DNA from: an uncultured Collinsella sp.
GTDB lineage: Bacteria; Actinomycetota; Coriobacteriia; Coriobacteriales; Coriobacteriaceae
DNA: 64,000 bases
NCBI GenBank assembly: GCA_959606065.1
Contig: CAUHHV010000006.1
Location: 1-64,000 of the forward strand
Direction of reading: 5' to 3'
The position numbers and the translations under genes are program-made. Below are positions 16,828-23,914 of the stretch, one piece after another (position 1 is the stretch's first letter; each line of letters starts with the position of its first letter). Under the pieces are notes generated by a model, which searched no databases, had not been told where the DNA came from, and worked only from the letters and a program-made list of their open reading frames with translations.

Positions 16828-17944
16828 ACTCGTGCCATAAAACACAATCTCGAATGTACTCGCCCAGCATGGGCACGGTAAACCGGACGAGGCCATATCC
16901 GGCAGCCTCGATGACGCGCTCGCGAATCAGGCTTGCGCGATATTTGCTCGCCCAACTCTGAGTACGGTCGCAGCGCTCAATGATATCCGCCATACGCGTC
17001 GGTTTGCCCTCGTCAACCACCATAGCCTCGATAAAGAGGCGCTGTGGGGTGCGCAGCCCGTAATACAGAGGCGCGTCAACCGCTTCGTAAAACTCGGAGA
17101 CGGCATCCGCATGGCCATCCTCGACATCGCGCCTTTCAATGAGTTGCGAGCCACGTCGGACGGCAGACCGCCACATGTAATATCCCACCAGCTGAACCAT
17201 ATAGGGATGCCCCATGCTCGCGTGCGCCGCAAGGTCCGCGGTCTCCGCATCAACGTAAAGACCAGCGCACTTGACCGTCTGGATATATGAATCGCGCACC
17301 TGGGGCAAAGAAATCGCCCCCAACGTACGCTGCTGGGCACGTCGCAAAAACGTCACGCTCGGCTCTTCGAGCAAATCGTCAACCATGTTAGGCAAGCCGA
17401 CAAAAACCAGCGCAAGACCACGCTGGTCGCCATCGGGCAAGCCCGTGGCATCCTGATCTCCCAGCACCTGCTGATAGAGAACGGCAAGGGCCGCCAGCTC
17501 CTCAATAGACGCCGATTGAGCCTCGTCAATCGCAAACAGGATGCCCTTGCCTGGACCGAGCTTCTTGAGCTTCTCGTTGACCAGCCCCCGCAACGTCTCG
17601 CCTTTTGCCCGCGCCGCCTCGACCGACATTCGGCCAAATGACGGCCCAAACTCCATTGACGTCACAACGGGTTTATTCGAGCGAAGCGCGTCGGCCAAGC
17701 GGTCGCATAAACCAAGCGAAGCGGAATCGGAGATAACCGCCCATCCGCACTCGCTGGCCAGACGTTGCAGCTCCCGCAGGAGAACCGTTTTGCCACAGCC
17801 GCGGTTTCCTGTAATGAGCATGAGTCTGCCCGGCGCTCCGGCACCGTTATCGAGCCCTTCCTCAAAATCTTCGATGACCGACTCGCGACCGATGAGTACC
17901 GGAGGCCGCTTGCCAGCCGTTGGCTTAAAGGGATTTGGATTCAT
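16826..17944 (-). CDS. AAA ATPase, paralogue of the ATPase at 13135
   Basis: A 372-residue P-loop ATPase. N-terminus NPFKPTAGKRPPVLIGRES, Walker A GNRGCGKTVLL near residue 46, Walker B GILFAIDEAQ, sensor LALVFVGLPNMVDDLL and VTFLRRAQQRTLG. A C-terminal winged-helix-like segment (RTPQRLFIEAMVVDEGKPTR to GYGLVRFTVPML) follows. It shares the block order with the gene at 13135-14235 but is clearly diverged, and reads in the opposite direction with UvrA2 between them. ATG 17944 follows GAGGAGG. The product may bind the triplicated 10-bp repeat upstream. Its stop codon lies in a type-A palindrome. Confidence 0.75.
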   Translation of the reverse strand: MNPNPFKPTAGKRPPVLIGRESVIEDFEEGLDNGAGAPGRLMLITGNRGCGKTVLLRELQRLASECGWAVISDSASLGLCDRLADALRSNKPVVTSMEFGPSFGRMSVEAARAKGETLRGLVNEKLKKLGPGKGILFAIDEAQSASIEELAALAVLYQQVLGDQDATGLPDGDQRGLALVFVGLPNMVDDLLEEPSVTFLRRAQQRTLGAISLPQVRDSYIQTVKCAGLYVDAETADLAAHASMGHPYMVQLVGYYMWRSAVRRGSQLIERRDVEDGHADAVSEFYEAVDAPLYYGLRTPQRLFIEAMVVDEGKPTRMADIIERCDRTQSWASKYRASLIRERVIEAAGYGLVRFTVPMLGEYIRDCVLWHE

Positions 17945-17979
17945 GTCGGCCTCCTCGAATTGGCAAAGGCTGGTAATAG

Positions 17980-18009
17980 TTATACCAACTTATACCGAGT
18001 TATACCAAC
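17980..18009 (-). promoter_or_regulatory. three tandem 10-bp repeats upstream of the ATPase gene
   Basis: TTATACCAAC, TTATACCGAG and TTATACCAAC follow one another without gaps (starts 17980, 17990, 18000), a one-helical-turn period. On the minus strand each unit contains TATAA, so they probably overlap the -10 region of the ATPase promoter. This parallels the 20-bp-spaced triplet in front of the paralogue at 13135. Confidence 0.65.
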
Positions 18010-18013
18010 AGCA

Positions 18014-18042
18014 GGTGACAAAGAGGCCGCCCTTCTATCACC
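18014..18042. repeat. type-A palindromic repeat, diverged, overlapping a stop codon
   Basis: GGTGACAAAGAGG faces CCTTCTATCACC. The TGA stop of the translational GTPase gene (18038-18040) lies inside the right arm, as for trmL and the LysR gene at 50774. Confidence 0.65.
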
Positions 18043-20041
18043 TATGGCCGAAAAACTCGGCGTCTGCTGCTCGCCAGGGGCGGAAGGTGGTGGGATCGAT
18101 CTTTACGTGCGCCGCGGCGGGTACGTCGTACCATTTGACCGTGTAGCCGGCGCCGTGGGCGCAAAAGACCGAGTCGGGCGTGTTGGGCAGATCGGCCTCG
18201 GGCTCATAGGCGGCCGCCTCGATGACGCGCTCGGCATCATGGCAAGCCGCATAACCGGCAAACTCAAGGTACAAATGCCCGCGGCCGCTCGTGTAGGCAG
18301 CCACCTCCAGCGCATAATCCTGTACCTCGGATGCCGGTACGCGACCCACGAGCTTCGCCCGGTCACCCGCCATCGCCGGCGGCTCGTACTCCGCGCCCAT
18401 GCGTGTGGCATCTGACAACGCCCGGCCCACGCACTCCCCCGGCACCTCGAGCTCAAAGTGGTACCACGGCTCCAGCAACACGTCTGCGCCGACCTCGCGC
18501 GCCTGCATCAAACCCTGGCGAATCGCGCGATACGTGGCCTGGCGAAAATCGCCGCCCTCGGTGTGTTTGGTATGCGCGCGGCCGCCCGTGAGCGTAATGC
18601 GCACATCGGTGATGGGCGAGCCCGTCAGCACGCCCAGGTGGTCGCGCTCCATAGCGTTGGTGAGTGCCAAACGCTGCCAGTTAAGATCGAGCTCGTCGGT
18701 CGAGGTCACGGTGCCAAACTGCACACCCGAACCCGCCGGCAATGGCTCCAGGTGCAGATGCACCTCGGCATAGTGACGCAGCGGCTCAAAGTGGCCCACG
18801 CCCTCGACCGGCCGCGAAATAGTCTCCTTATAGAGAATGCCGCCGGGCTCAAACGCAACCGAAAGGCCAAAGCGATCGGCCAACACCCGCTGCACGACCT
18901 CGAGTTGCACGGCGCCCATCAACTGCAAATGGATCTGCTCAAGATGCGTATTCCAGCTTACGCCGAGCATGGGATCTTCGTCCGCCAACTCACTCAGCGC
19001 TTTAAACACCGCATGAACGTCGTGTTCGCCCGGCAGCACCGTATAGGTGAGGACCGGAGCGATGACGGGCGCATCGCCCGCGGGCTCCGTGCCCAGGGCG
19101 TCCCCTGGGCGAACGTGCGCAAGACCCGTCACGGCGCAAATACCGCCAGCAGCAACTTCTTGGGCAAGCTCATACTTCTCGCCGTTATAGATGCGCACCT
19201 GATCGACCTTCTGTTCCCACGCCTCGGCACTGGAATGCCCGCTGATCATCTGTTTTGCGCGCAGCGTGCCGCCGGTCACTTTAACCCAAGCCAAGCGCTC
19301 GCCACGATCCCCGCGGCTGACACGATAGACGCGCGCGGCAAACCCCGGGAGCCACGCCTGCTCACGCATCAGCGCGCATATACCATCCAGTAGCTCGTCA
19401 ACGCCTTGGTCCTTGAGCGCCGAGCCGGCAAAGCAGGGAAAGAGCTTGCGCTCGGCAACCATGCGCGACAGCGTTGCGACAGAAAGCTCACCCGCTTCAA
19501 GAAACTCCTCGAGCGCCGCTTCGTCCAACGCAGCAGCGTCCTCCTGAACGGCGCCGCCCGCCAGCAGCTCGTTGGCATCCAGGCAGCCCTCGGAAAGACG
19601 CTGCCCGAGTTGTGCCAGCAAAACATCGCGGCCGGGATTCTCCAAATCGATCTTGTTGATGAAGATGAACGTCGGGATGTCATAGCGTGCAAGCAGGCGC
19701 CACAGGGTTTCGGTGTGCCCCTGCACGCCATCGTTGGCGCCCACCACCAGAATTGCGTAGTCCAGGGCACGCAGTGTGCGCTCCGCCTCGGCAGAAAAAT
19801 CGACATGGCCGGGAGCATCCACGAGCATGACGTGGGTATCGCCGTGGTCGAGCACGGCCTGCGACGAGAAAATCGTGATGCCGCGCTCGCGCTCGATCGT
19901 GTTAGTGTCCAGATGCGAATCGCCATCGTCCACGCGGCCACGCTTGCGAATGCGGCCCGCGTTGAACAGCATGGCCTCGGCCAACGTGGTCTTGCCGGCA
20001 TCGACATGCGCCAAGATTCCAACGACCGCTTGCTTCGACAT
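18038..20041 (-). CDS. Tet(M)/EF-G-like translational GTPase (ribosomal protection type)
   Basis: A 667-residue translation GTPase resembling tetracycline ribosomal-protection proteins. G1 AHVDAGKTTLAEAML, the family's TNTIERERGITI switch, G3 DAPGHVDF, G4 NKID, then EF-G-like domains II-V (the GHFEPLRHYAEVHLHLEPL domain IV segment and a C-terminal EF-G_C-like fold). The NTIERERGIT block and the length set it apart from housekeeping EF-G. It could remove tetracycline from the ribosome, but chromosomal relatives also exist with no resistance phenotype. ATG 20041 follows AGAGGAG; an upstream start at 20110 is unlikely. No leader peptide of the tet(M) type was found. Confidence 0.75.
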   Translation of the reverse strand: MSKQAVVGILAHVDAGKTTLAEAMLFNAGRIRKRGRVDDGDSHLDTNTIERERGITIFSSQAVLDHGDTHVMLVDAPGHVDFSAEAERTLRALDYAILVVGANDGVQGHTETLWRLLARYDIPTFIFINKIDLENPGRDVLLAQLGQRLSEGCLDANELLAGGAVQEDAAALDEAALEEFLEAGELSVATLSRMVAERKLFPCFAGSALKDQGVDELLDGICALMREQAWLPGFAARVYRVSRGDRGERLAWVKVTGGTLRAKQMISGHSSAEAWEQKVDQVRIYNGEKYELAQEVAAGGICAVTGLAHVRPGDALGTEPAGDAPVIAPVLTYTVLPGEHDVHAVFKALSELADEDPMLGVSWNTHLEQIHLQLMGAVQLEVVQRVLADRFGLSVAFEPGGILYKETISRPVEGVGHFEPLRHYAEVHLHLEPLPAGSGVQFGTVTSTDELDLNWQRLALTNAMERDHLGVLTGSPITDVRITLTGGRAHTKHTEGGDFRQATYRAIRQGLMQAREVGADVLLEPWYHFELEVPGECVGRALSDATRMGAEYEPPAMAGDRAKLVGRVPASEVQDYALEVAAYTSGRGHLYLEFAGYAACHDAERVIEAAAYEPEADLPNTPDSVFCAHGAGYTVKWYDVPAAAHVKIDPTTFRPWRAADAEFFGHR

Positions 20042-20111
20042 GGCTCTCCTCTTATTGCAAGCCCATCGCACGCGGCAACGGGCGTTCACGCTCCACACTG
20101 GATGATACAAT

Positions 20112-20314
20112 TTACGGGCCGGTGGGCGAAGCGGGCCCTATCCCCCGACCGAGCTCATCGCCCCGCGTTGCCGCGCGGCGATTTTCGTAGGTTCGCGCCT
20201 TGCGAAAGCCGGCACCTCCCCTTTTTGTCTGCCCGGGTTCATCTGGGGCGGTAACAATGCGAGTCCCACAACGACGCGTTTTACCAAAAATGGCCCCACT
20301 CGGGGCCATTTTTT
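20112..20314 (+). ncRNA. candidate structured RNA ending in a strong terminator
   Basis: A non-coding stretch of about 300 bases (20042-20347) holds a -10-like TACAAT at 20106-20111 and then a series of potential hairpins: GGGCC/GGCCC near 20115-20141; ATCGCC-C-CGCG with CGCG-C-GGCGAT at about 20157-20182; TTTCG-AGG with CCT-CGAAA near 20182-20212; and ACCTCCCC with GGGGCGGT. It ends in a perfect AAAAATGGCCCC hairpin followed by six Ts. I do not recognise an SRP, 6S, tmRNA or RNase P signature, and the -35 is poor. It could also be just the 3' region of the acetyltransferase gene plus leader of the GTPase gene. Confidence 0.25.
20286..20314. terminator. bidirectional intrinsic terminator
   Basis: AAAAATGGCCCC (20286-20297) pairs with GGGGCCATTTTT (20302-20313), with a 4-base loop and a T-run on either strand. 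On the minus strand it ends the acetyltransferase transcript. Confidence 0.9.
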
Positions 20315-20347
20315 ATTTGAGCTGGGTGATGATACGTGCCTTGGCTC

Positions 20348-20836
20348 CTACGCCTCGCGCAGCCAATCAAACGCGACACGCGCCGTGCCGTCGGACACAT
20401 AGACGATACCGACACGCTCGAACCCCGCCTTGGCGATGGCGCCCTGCATGGGCAAGTTGTCCTCGTGCGTGTCAATACGCAGATGGTCGGCGCATTCCTT
20501 GGCAAAGGCAAACATCGCCGCCGCGATACCGTGCACGGTGCCGTCGGATGCCACGCGATGCAGCACGGCATACGGAGTGTCGCTGCGCCATTGACCGTCC
20601 TCAATCACGTCATAGCACTCGTCCGGACCCGGTAAAAAGGCAAACGTCGCCACCACGCGGCCGTCGACTTCGCACACGTAACTGCCACCAGCGGCAATAT
20701 CGGCAGCCAGCTGCTCGGCCGAAGGCGTGCCCTCGGGCCACTGCGTGGCGTTGCCATGCGCGCGCATAAAGGCGCGGGCGGCATCATAGATAGCCATGAC
20801 GGCGGGAATGTCGGTCTCGAGGGTTTTTCTGATCAT
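20348..20836 (-). CDS. GNAT-family N-acetyltransferase
   Basis: A 162-residue protein with the GNAT fold order: IRKTLETDIPAVMAIYDAARAFM at the start, YVCEVDGRVVATFAFLP in strand 3/4, the acetyl-CoA loop reduced to VASDGTVHGIAAAMFAFA, and a C-terminal NLPMQGAIAKAGFERVGIVYV. The usual R/QxxGxG/A pyrophosphate loop is diverged, but the flanking strands fit. ATG 20836 is used; a GTG lies one codon upstream. The substrate is unknown. Divergent from the zinc-ribbon gene, with an inverted repeat between the two starts, so shared control is possible. Confidence 0.8.
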   Translation of the reverse strand: MIRKTLETDIPAVMAIYDAARAFMRAHGNATQWPEGTPSAEQLAADIAAGGSYVCEVDGRVVATFAFLPGPDECYDVIEDGQWRSDTPYAVLHRVASDGTVHGIAAAMFAFAKECADHLRIDTHEDNLPMQGAIAKAGFERVGIVYVSDGTARVAFDWLREA

Positions 20837-20859
20837 CACGCAGCGACCTCACGTTTATT

Positions 20860-20887
20860 GGTATCACTTTGATTGAGCAATGATACC
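20860..20887. promoter_or_regulatory. inverted repeat between divergent genes
   Basis: GGTATCA (20860-20866) and TGATACC (20881-20887) form a perfect 7-bp dyad with a 14-base spacer between the divergent acetyltransferase and zinc-ribbon genes. Probable operator of an unknown regulator. Confidence 0.45.
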
Positions 20888-20912
20888 AGCGTTTGGAAAG
20901 GGCAAGGAGCGG

Positions 20913-21209
20913 ATGGGAAGCAAAAAGCGAGCCGCCTGGTCAAAGGCCAAAAGCGAGTTTTTGGGCGCTGCCATCGGCGGCGATATGAGCGACCTGTTTG
21001 CGCGCGAGGACGAGCGCCGCGATGCCCTGGACGCCGAGCGCGATGAGGCTTGGCGCTACAAGTCGTGCGAGCGCAAAAACCGCTACGACACACGCGCCGA
21101 GGCCGAGGCCGTTATGGCCGACTGCGAAAACCGTGGACGACGTGGCTTGGCCTGCTACAAATGTGAATACTGCGGCGGGTGGCACCTGACGTCGCACCCT
21201 TGGAAATAG
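20913..21209 (+). CDS. small basic protein with a C-terminal zinc-ribbon-like motif
   Basis: A 98-residue protein, rich in Lys/Arg/Glu and helical in its N-terminal two thirds (SKAKSEFLG; REDERRDALDAERDEAWR). It ends in CERKNRYDTRAEAEAVMADCENRG and the motif CYKCEYCGGWHLTSHP. The paired Cys plus GGWHLTS motif is common in small phage, plasmid and actinobacterial proteins of unknown role and probably binds zinc. ATG 20913 follows AAGGAG. No defined function can be given. Confidence 0.7.
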   Translation: MGSKKRAAWSKAKSEFLGAAIGGDMSDLFAREDERRDALDAERDEAWRYKSCERKNRYDTRAEAEAVMADCENRGRRGLACYKCEYCGGWHLTSHPWK

Positions 21210-21276
21210 GCGCCGCATCGGCGCGACACTCACGCAGCGGCGCGGCACCGACACATCGCCGGCCATCGCACGCAAA

Positions 21277-21981
21277 CTACGGGCGCGGCGGCACCAAAAC
21301 ATCGTAGCGGACGGCCTTGCCTGCAAGCTGATAGCTCGGCTTAACGCCGGCAAGCAGCGCCCCCTTCACCGGTCGCTTGATAACGACCTTGCGCGGGTGC
21401 GGTGCAAGCGCGGCCTCGACCAGCGTCTCCTCATCGGCACACGGCTGCTCCAAATGGTGCAAGAGCTGAAACTTCTTTTTAACCGCCGCGCTCTTGGTGC
21501 GCTCGGGAAACATGGGGTCCAGATACACCACGTCGGGAGCCGCGAGCTCACCGCGCTCGACCAGCTCAGCCGTATGGCGAAGGCCGGCAATGCTGTCCTC
21601 GCCCGCATGCAAACGCATACGCGCCACGGCAGTCGCAAGCGCCGGATCATCCGCCGCGCGGTCCAAGGCATCCTTGAGGAGCGCCGCGATCACGCAGTCC
21701 TGTTCATACAGATCGACGGTAAAGCCCGCTGCCGCCAGCAGCAGCGAATCCTCGCCAAAGCCTGCCGTGGCGTCAATCGCCCATGGCTGCTCGATGCCTT
21801 TTGTGCGCGCAGCCTTAACCAGCAGCTCTTGCTGCAGGCGGCCCTGCCTGAGCCGTGGAAGCATGCGGACAAAATCGGCGCGCAGCTCCATCGCACCGTC
21901 GGTGAGCGTGAGGCCCTCGGGCTTCCCGATCAGCTCAAGCCCCGCGGCCCGAGCAACAGAAAAGGGATCGACGACGCCCAT
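21277..21981 (-). CDS. rsmJ: 16S rRNA (guanine(1516)-N2)-methyltransferase RsmJ-like
   Basis: A 234-residue class I SAM methyltransferase. The SAM site is AIDATAGFGEDSLLLAAAGF, followed by VDLYEQDCVIAALLKDAL. The catalytic block VVYLDPMFPERTKSAAVKKKFQLLHHL is the RsmJ/YhiQ signature (DPMYP..KSA.VKKE in Escherichia coli). The product should methylate G1516 in helix 45 of 16S rRNA. ATG 21981 follows AAGGAG with good spacing; a GTG two codons upstream overlaps that site. Stand-alone gene on the minus strand. Confidence 0.8.
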   Translation of the reverse strand: MGVVDPFSVARAAGLELIGKPEGLTLTDGAMELRADFVRMLPRLRQGRLQQELLVKAARTKGIEQPWAIDATAGFGEDSLLLAAAGFTVDLYEQDCVIAALLKDALDRAADDPALATAVARMRLHAGEDSIAGLRHTAELVERGELAAPDVVYLDPMFPERTKSAAVKKKFQLLHHLEQPCADEETLVEAALAPHPRKVVIKRPVKGALLAGVKPSYQLAGKAVRYDVLVPPRP

Positions 21982-22044
21982 GGGCACTCCTTAGCAAGCA
22001 AAGCGGATACGTGAGCGCCGCATGTGTCGGCACCCAATCGTCCG

Positions 22045-22188
22045 CTATTGTCCCACATGCGACATGGCCCACAACATCCCAATGCAAAGCACCGCCATCA
22101 ATCCCGTGCACACGGCAGCGATCACGGAATCGCTCATGCGCCTTCCCAACGATCGCGGCTCGCGCGCCTGCCCTGTTCCGTACATCAT
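22045..22188 (-). CDS. small single-TM membrane protein
   Basis: A 47-residue gene on the minus strand. Start ATG-ATG follows a perfect TAAGGAGGAG site, and the stop is TAG at 22045. The product begins MMYGTGQAREPRSLGRRMSD and then has one hydrophobic segment (SVIAAVCTGLMAVLCIGMLW) ending AMSHVGQ. Positive charges before the segment predict a cytosolic N-terminus. No family recognised. The excellent ribosome site is the main support. It lies just upstream of and divergent to another small membrane protein gene at 22417. Confidence 0.6.
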   Translation of the reverse strand: MMYGTGQAREPRSLGRRMSDSVIAAVCTGLMAVLCIGMLWAMSHVGQ

Positions 22189-22416
22189 GGCTCCTCCTTA
22201 GACCAACTCCTTGCTATGGCCTCATCATCGCAGCGCCGCACTTGAACTGCCATCGATTTGGCTTACGTCCGACTTTCCTTTTTGAAAGGTTGGACCGTGC
22301 AGGTAAGAAACGCTTTCAAACGCATGCATCGCCCCGTTGAACTACAATGTGCTTCACGATATGTGCCGCAACCTGGGTGCGACAGATTCTCCGCGCCCGC
22401 ATCGAAAGGACCAGCT

Positions 22417-22818
22417 ATGAGCGCCGCTCGCAAGACACTCAAAATCCTTGCCCTGATTTATTTTGTTCTGGGCATCGCCAGTCTCATCATTGGAATCGCC
22501 GGCATCGCGACCGGCAAGCTCGAGTCCACCTACGGATCGAATGCCATGCTCGCCGCGGCCGTACTTGTCATCAAGGGTCTTGTCGATCTTGCCGCAGGTG
22601 TTGCGGGCATCAAGGGCGCCAACAAGCCTTCGCAGGTGGATGGTGCGTTTAAGCTCGGCATCGTCGCCGCAATCGCCACGATTGCGCAGGCCGTGCTCAC
22701 GCTTCCCGCGTTTGGCGGCGACGCCATCAACTTTGGCGCCTTTGTCATCGTGGTGTACGACCTGTTCTTTATTCAGCAGGCACACGACATTAAGGCCGAG
22801 AACAAGGACCGCCTGTAG
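22417..22818 (+). CDS. four-TM membrane protein of unknown function
   Basis: A 133-residue integral membrane protein with about four hydrophobic helices (ILALIYFVLGIASLIIGIAGIA; AMLAAAVLVIKGLVDLAAGVAGI; LGIVAAIATIAQAVLTL; INFGAFVIVVYDLFFIQQ). The repeated GI-A-GI motifs suggest tight helix packing. There is no catalytic motif, and I do not recognise a named family. ATG 22417 follows AAAGGA. Monocistronic, with a weak hairpin (AAGGACCG/CGGTCGGCC) downstream around 22857-22892. Confidence 0.7.
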   Translation: MSAARKTLKILALIYFVLGIASLIIGIAGIATGKLESTYGSNAMLAAAVLVIKGLVDLAAGVAGIKGANKPSQVDGAFKLGIVAAIATIAQAVLTLPAFGGDAINFGAFVIVVYDLFFIQQAHDIKAENKDRL

Positions 22819-22909
22819 ACTCCCTCCTTCCACTGCCCCCTACATCCAAGCAACCAACAAGGACCGATCGCGCAGCAACGCGGTCGGCCCTTTACGTTTG
22901 CCCAGATAA

Positions 22910-22946
22910 AACCTGCCAAAATAAACCTGTCCCTTTTTGGCAGGTT
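22910..22946. terminator. palindromic hairpin at the end of rlmA
   Basis: AACCTGCCAAAA (22910-22921) pairs with TTTTTGGCAGGTT (22934-22946). The loop contains CCTGTCCC, like the hairpin at 9520. It abuts the stop codon of the minus-strand methyltransferase (22948) and gives a T-run on both strands. Confidence 0.75.
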
Positions 22947-22947
22947 G

Positions 22948-23763
22948 TTAGCTGTGACGGTACTCGGCGATGATGAAGTCGATATCGGTCTGAAGGGTGT
23001 CCAGGTTTGCCAGGCGCTCTTTGTCGGCAGGGCGCGTGCGGTAGTAGTACGGCGTCATCTGGAACACCGCCTCGATGTCGGCCTGCGTCTGGAGCGTAAT
23101 GTTCGCAGACACCCGCTGCGTTCCCACCAACTCGAGCTCGGTTGTCTTCGGCAGCTTCTCGTCGTTAAGGTACGGCGTGTCGTAGAGCGCCTCCTTGAGC
23201 CCAAAGAGATGACGGGCGCCCGGCACCACGGTGTAGAGCGAGCCCTCGGGCGCCAGCACGCGGGCAAACTCGCGCTCGTTAAAGGGAGCGAAGAGCTCGG
23301 TCACCATATCAAAGGCGCCGCCCGCCACGGGGATGTCCTTCATGTTGGCCACAAAGTAGGTCGCATCGCCGCGCTTGGCGGCCAGGCGCACCATCTCTTT
23401 GCCCAAGTCGAACCCGTAGGCATCCGCGCCCGGCACCGCACCCATGGCGCTGGTGTAGTAGCCCTCGCCACAGCAAATATCGAGCAAGGTCACAGGAGTG
23501 CCCGTAGACGCCGCACGCCCAGACACCTGCTCGCGCACCAGCCCAACCATCGCATCGCGCAACGGCGCATAGTAACCGCGGTTTAGAAAGTCACGACGGC
23601 TGCGCGCCTGCGACTTGGGATCGCCCATGGAGTCGCCGCTCTTGGACGAGCGCAACAGGTACAGATAGCCCTCGCGCGCACGGTCAAACCGGTGTCCGCC
23701 CGCGCATGCGGCACCGCGCTCGTCGTCCACCAACGGCTCATGGCAAACGGGACACAACAACAT
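22948..23763 (-). CDS. 23S rRNA (guanine-N1)-methyltransferase RlmA family
   Basis: A 271-residue SAM methyltransferase. The N-terminal zinc knuckle CPVC-x-C-x-GH (MLLCPVCHEPL to CAGGHRFDRAREGYLYLL) recognises the rRNA hairpin. The GDPKSQARSRRDFLNRGYYAPL block is typical for RlmA(I)/(II). The SAM site is LLDICCGEGYYTSAM, followed by YGFDLGKEMVRLAAKR. It should methylate G745 or G748 of 23S rRNA; in some bacteria the latter affects macrolide or tylosin sensitivity. The substrate class cannot be set from sequence here. ATG at 23763 with AAGGAG upstream. Divergent from the MATE exporter gene, with a type-B repeat between. Confidence 0.85.
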   Translation of the reverse strand: MLLCPVCHEPLVDDERGAACAGGHRFDRAREGYLYLLRSSKSGDSMGDPKSQARSRRDFLNRGYYAPLRDAMVGLVREQVSGRAASTGTPVTLLDICCGEGYYTSAMGAVPGADAYGFDLGKEMVRLAAKRGDATYFVANMKDIPVAGGAFDMVTELFAPFNEREFARVLAPEGSLYTVVPGARHLFGLKEALYDTPYLNDEKLPKTTELELVGTQRVSANITLQTQADIEAVFQMTPYYYRTRPADKERLANLDTLQTDIDFIIAEYRHS

Positions 23764-23820
23764 GGCAACTCCTTAGCGCGGACAACACAACGCCCACCAT
23801 TGTCGCACGCCTCCCCCACC

Positions 23821-23850
23821 TAGTCATTGGGGACGTTCTTAAATGACTAG
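23821..23850. repeat. type-B palindromic repeat
   Basis: TAGTCATT at one end and AATGACTA at the other, with GGGGACGTTCTTA between. Same family as the copies at 36090, 42982, 45273 and 49718. This one lies between divergent genes, unlike most others. Confidence 0.75.
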
Positions 23851-23914
23851 TCGATTAGGAGTATCATCATCTGCGCAAATAAGCACGGAAAAGCATATTA
23901 GAGATTGAGAGCGT

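Noticed and set aside
20112..20309. 65-codon minus-strand frame between the GTPase and acetyltransferase genes
   Set aside because: It starts inside a terminator, has no ribosome site and a biased composition; the region is better viewed as non-coding.
20860..20887. GGTATCA-N14-TGATACC considered as a terminator
   Set aside because: It lies between divergent starts, has a long loop and no T-tract, so an operator is more likely.
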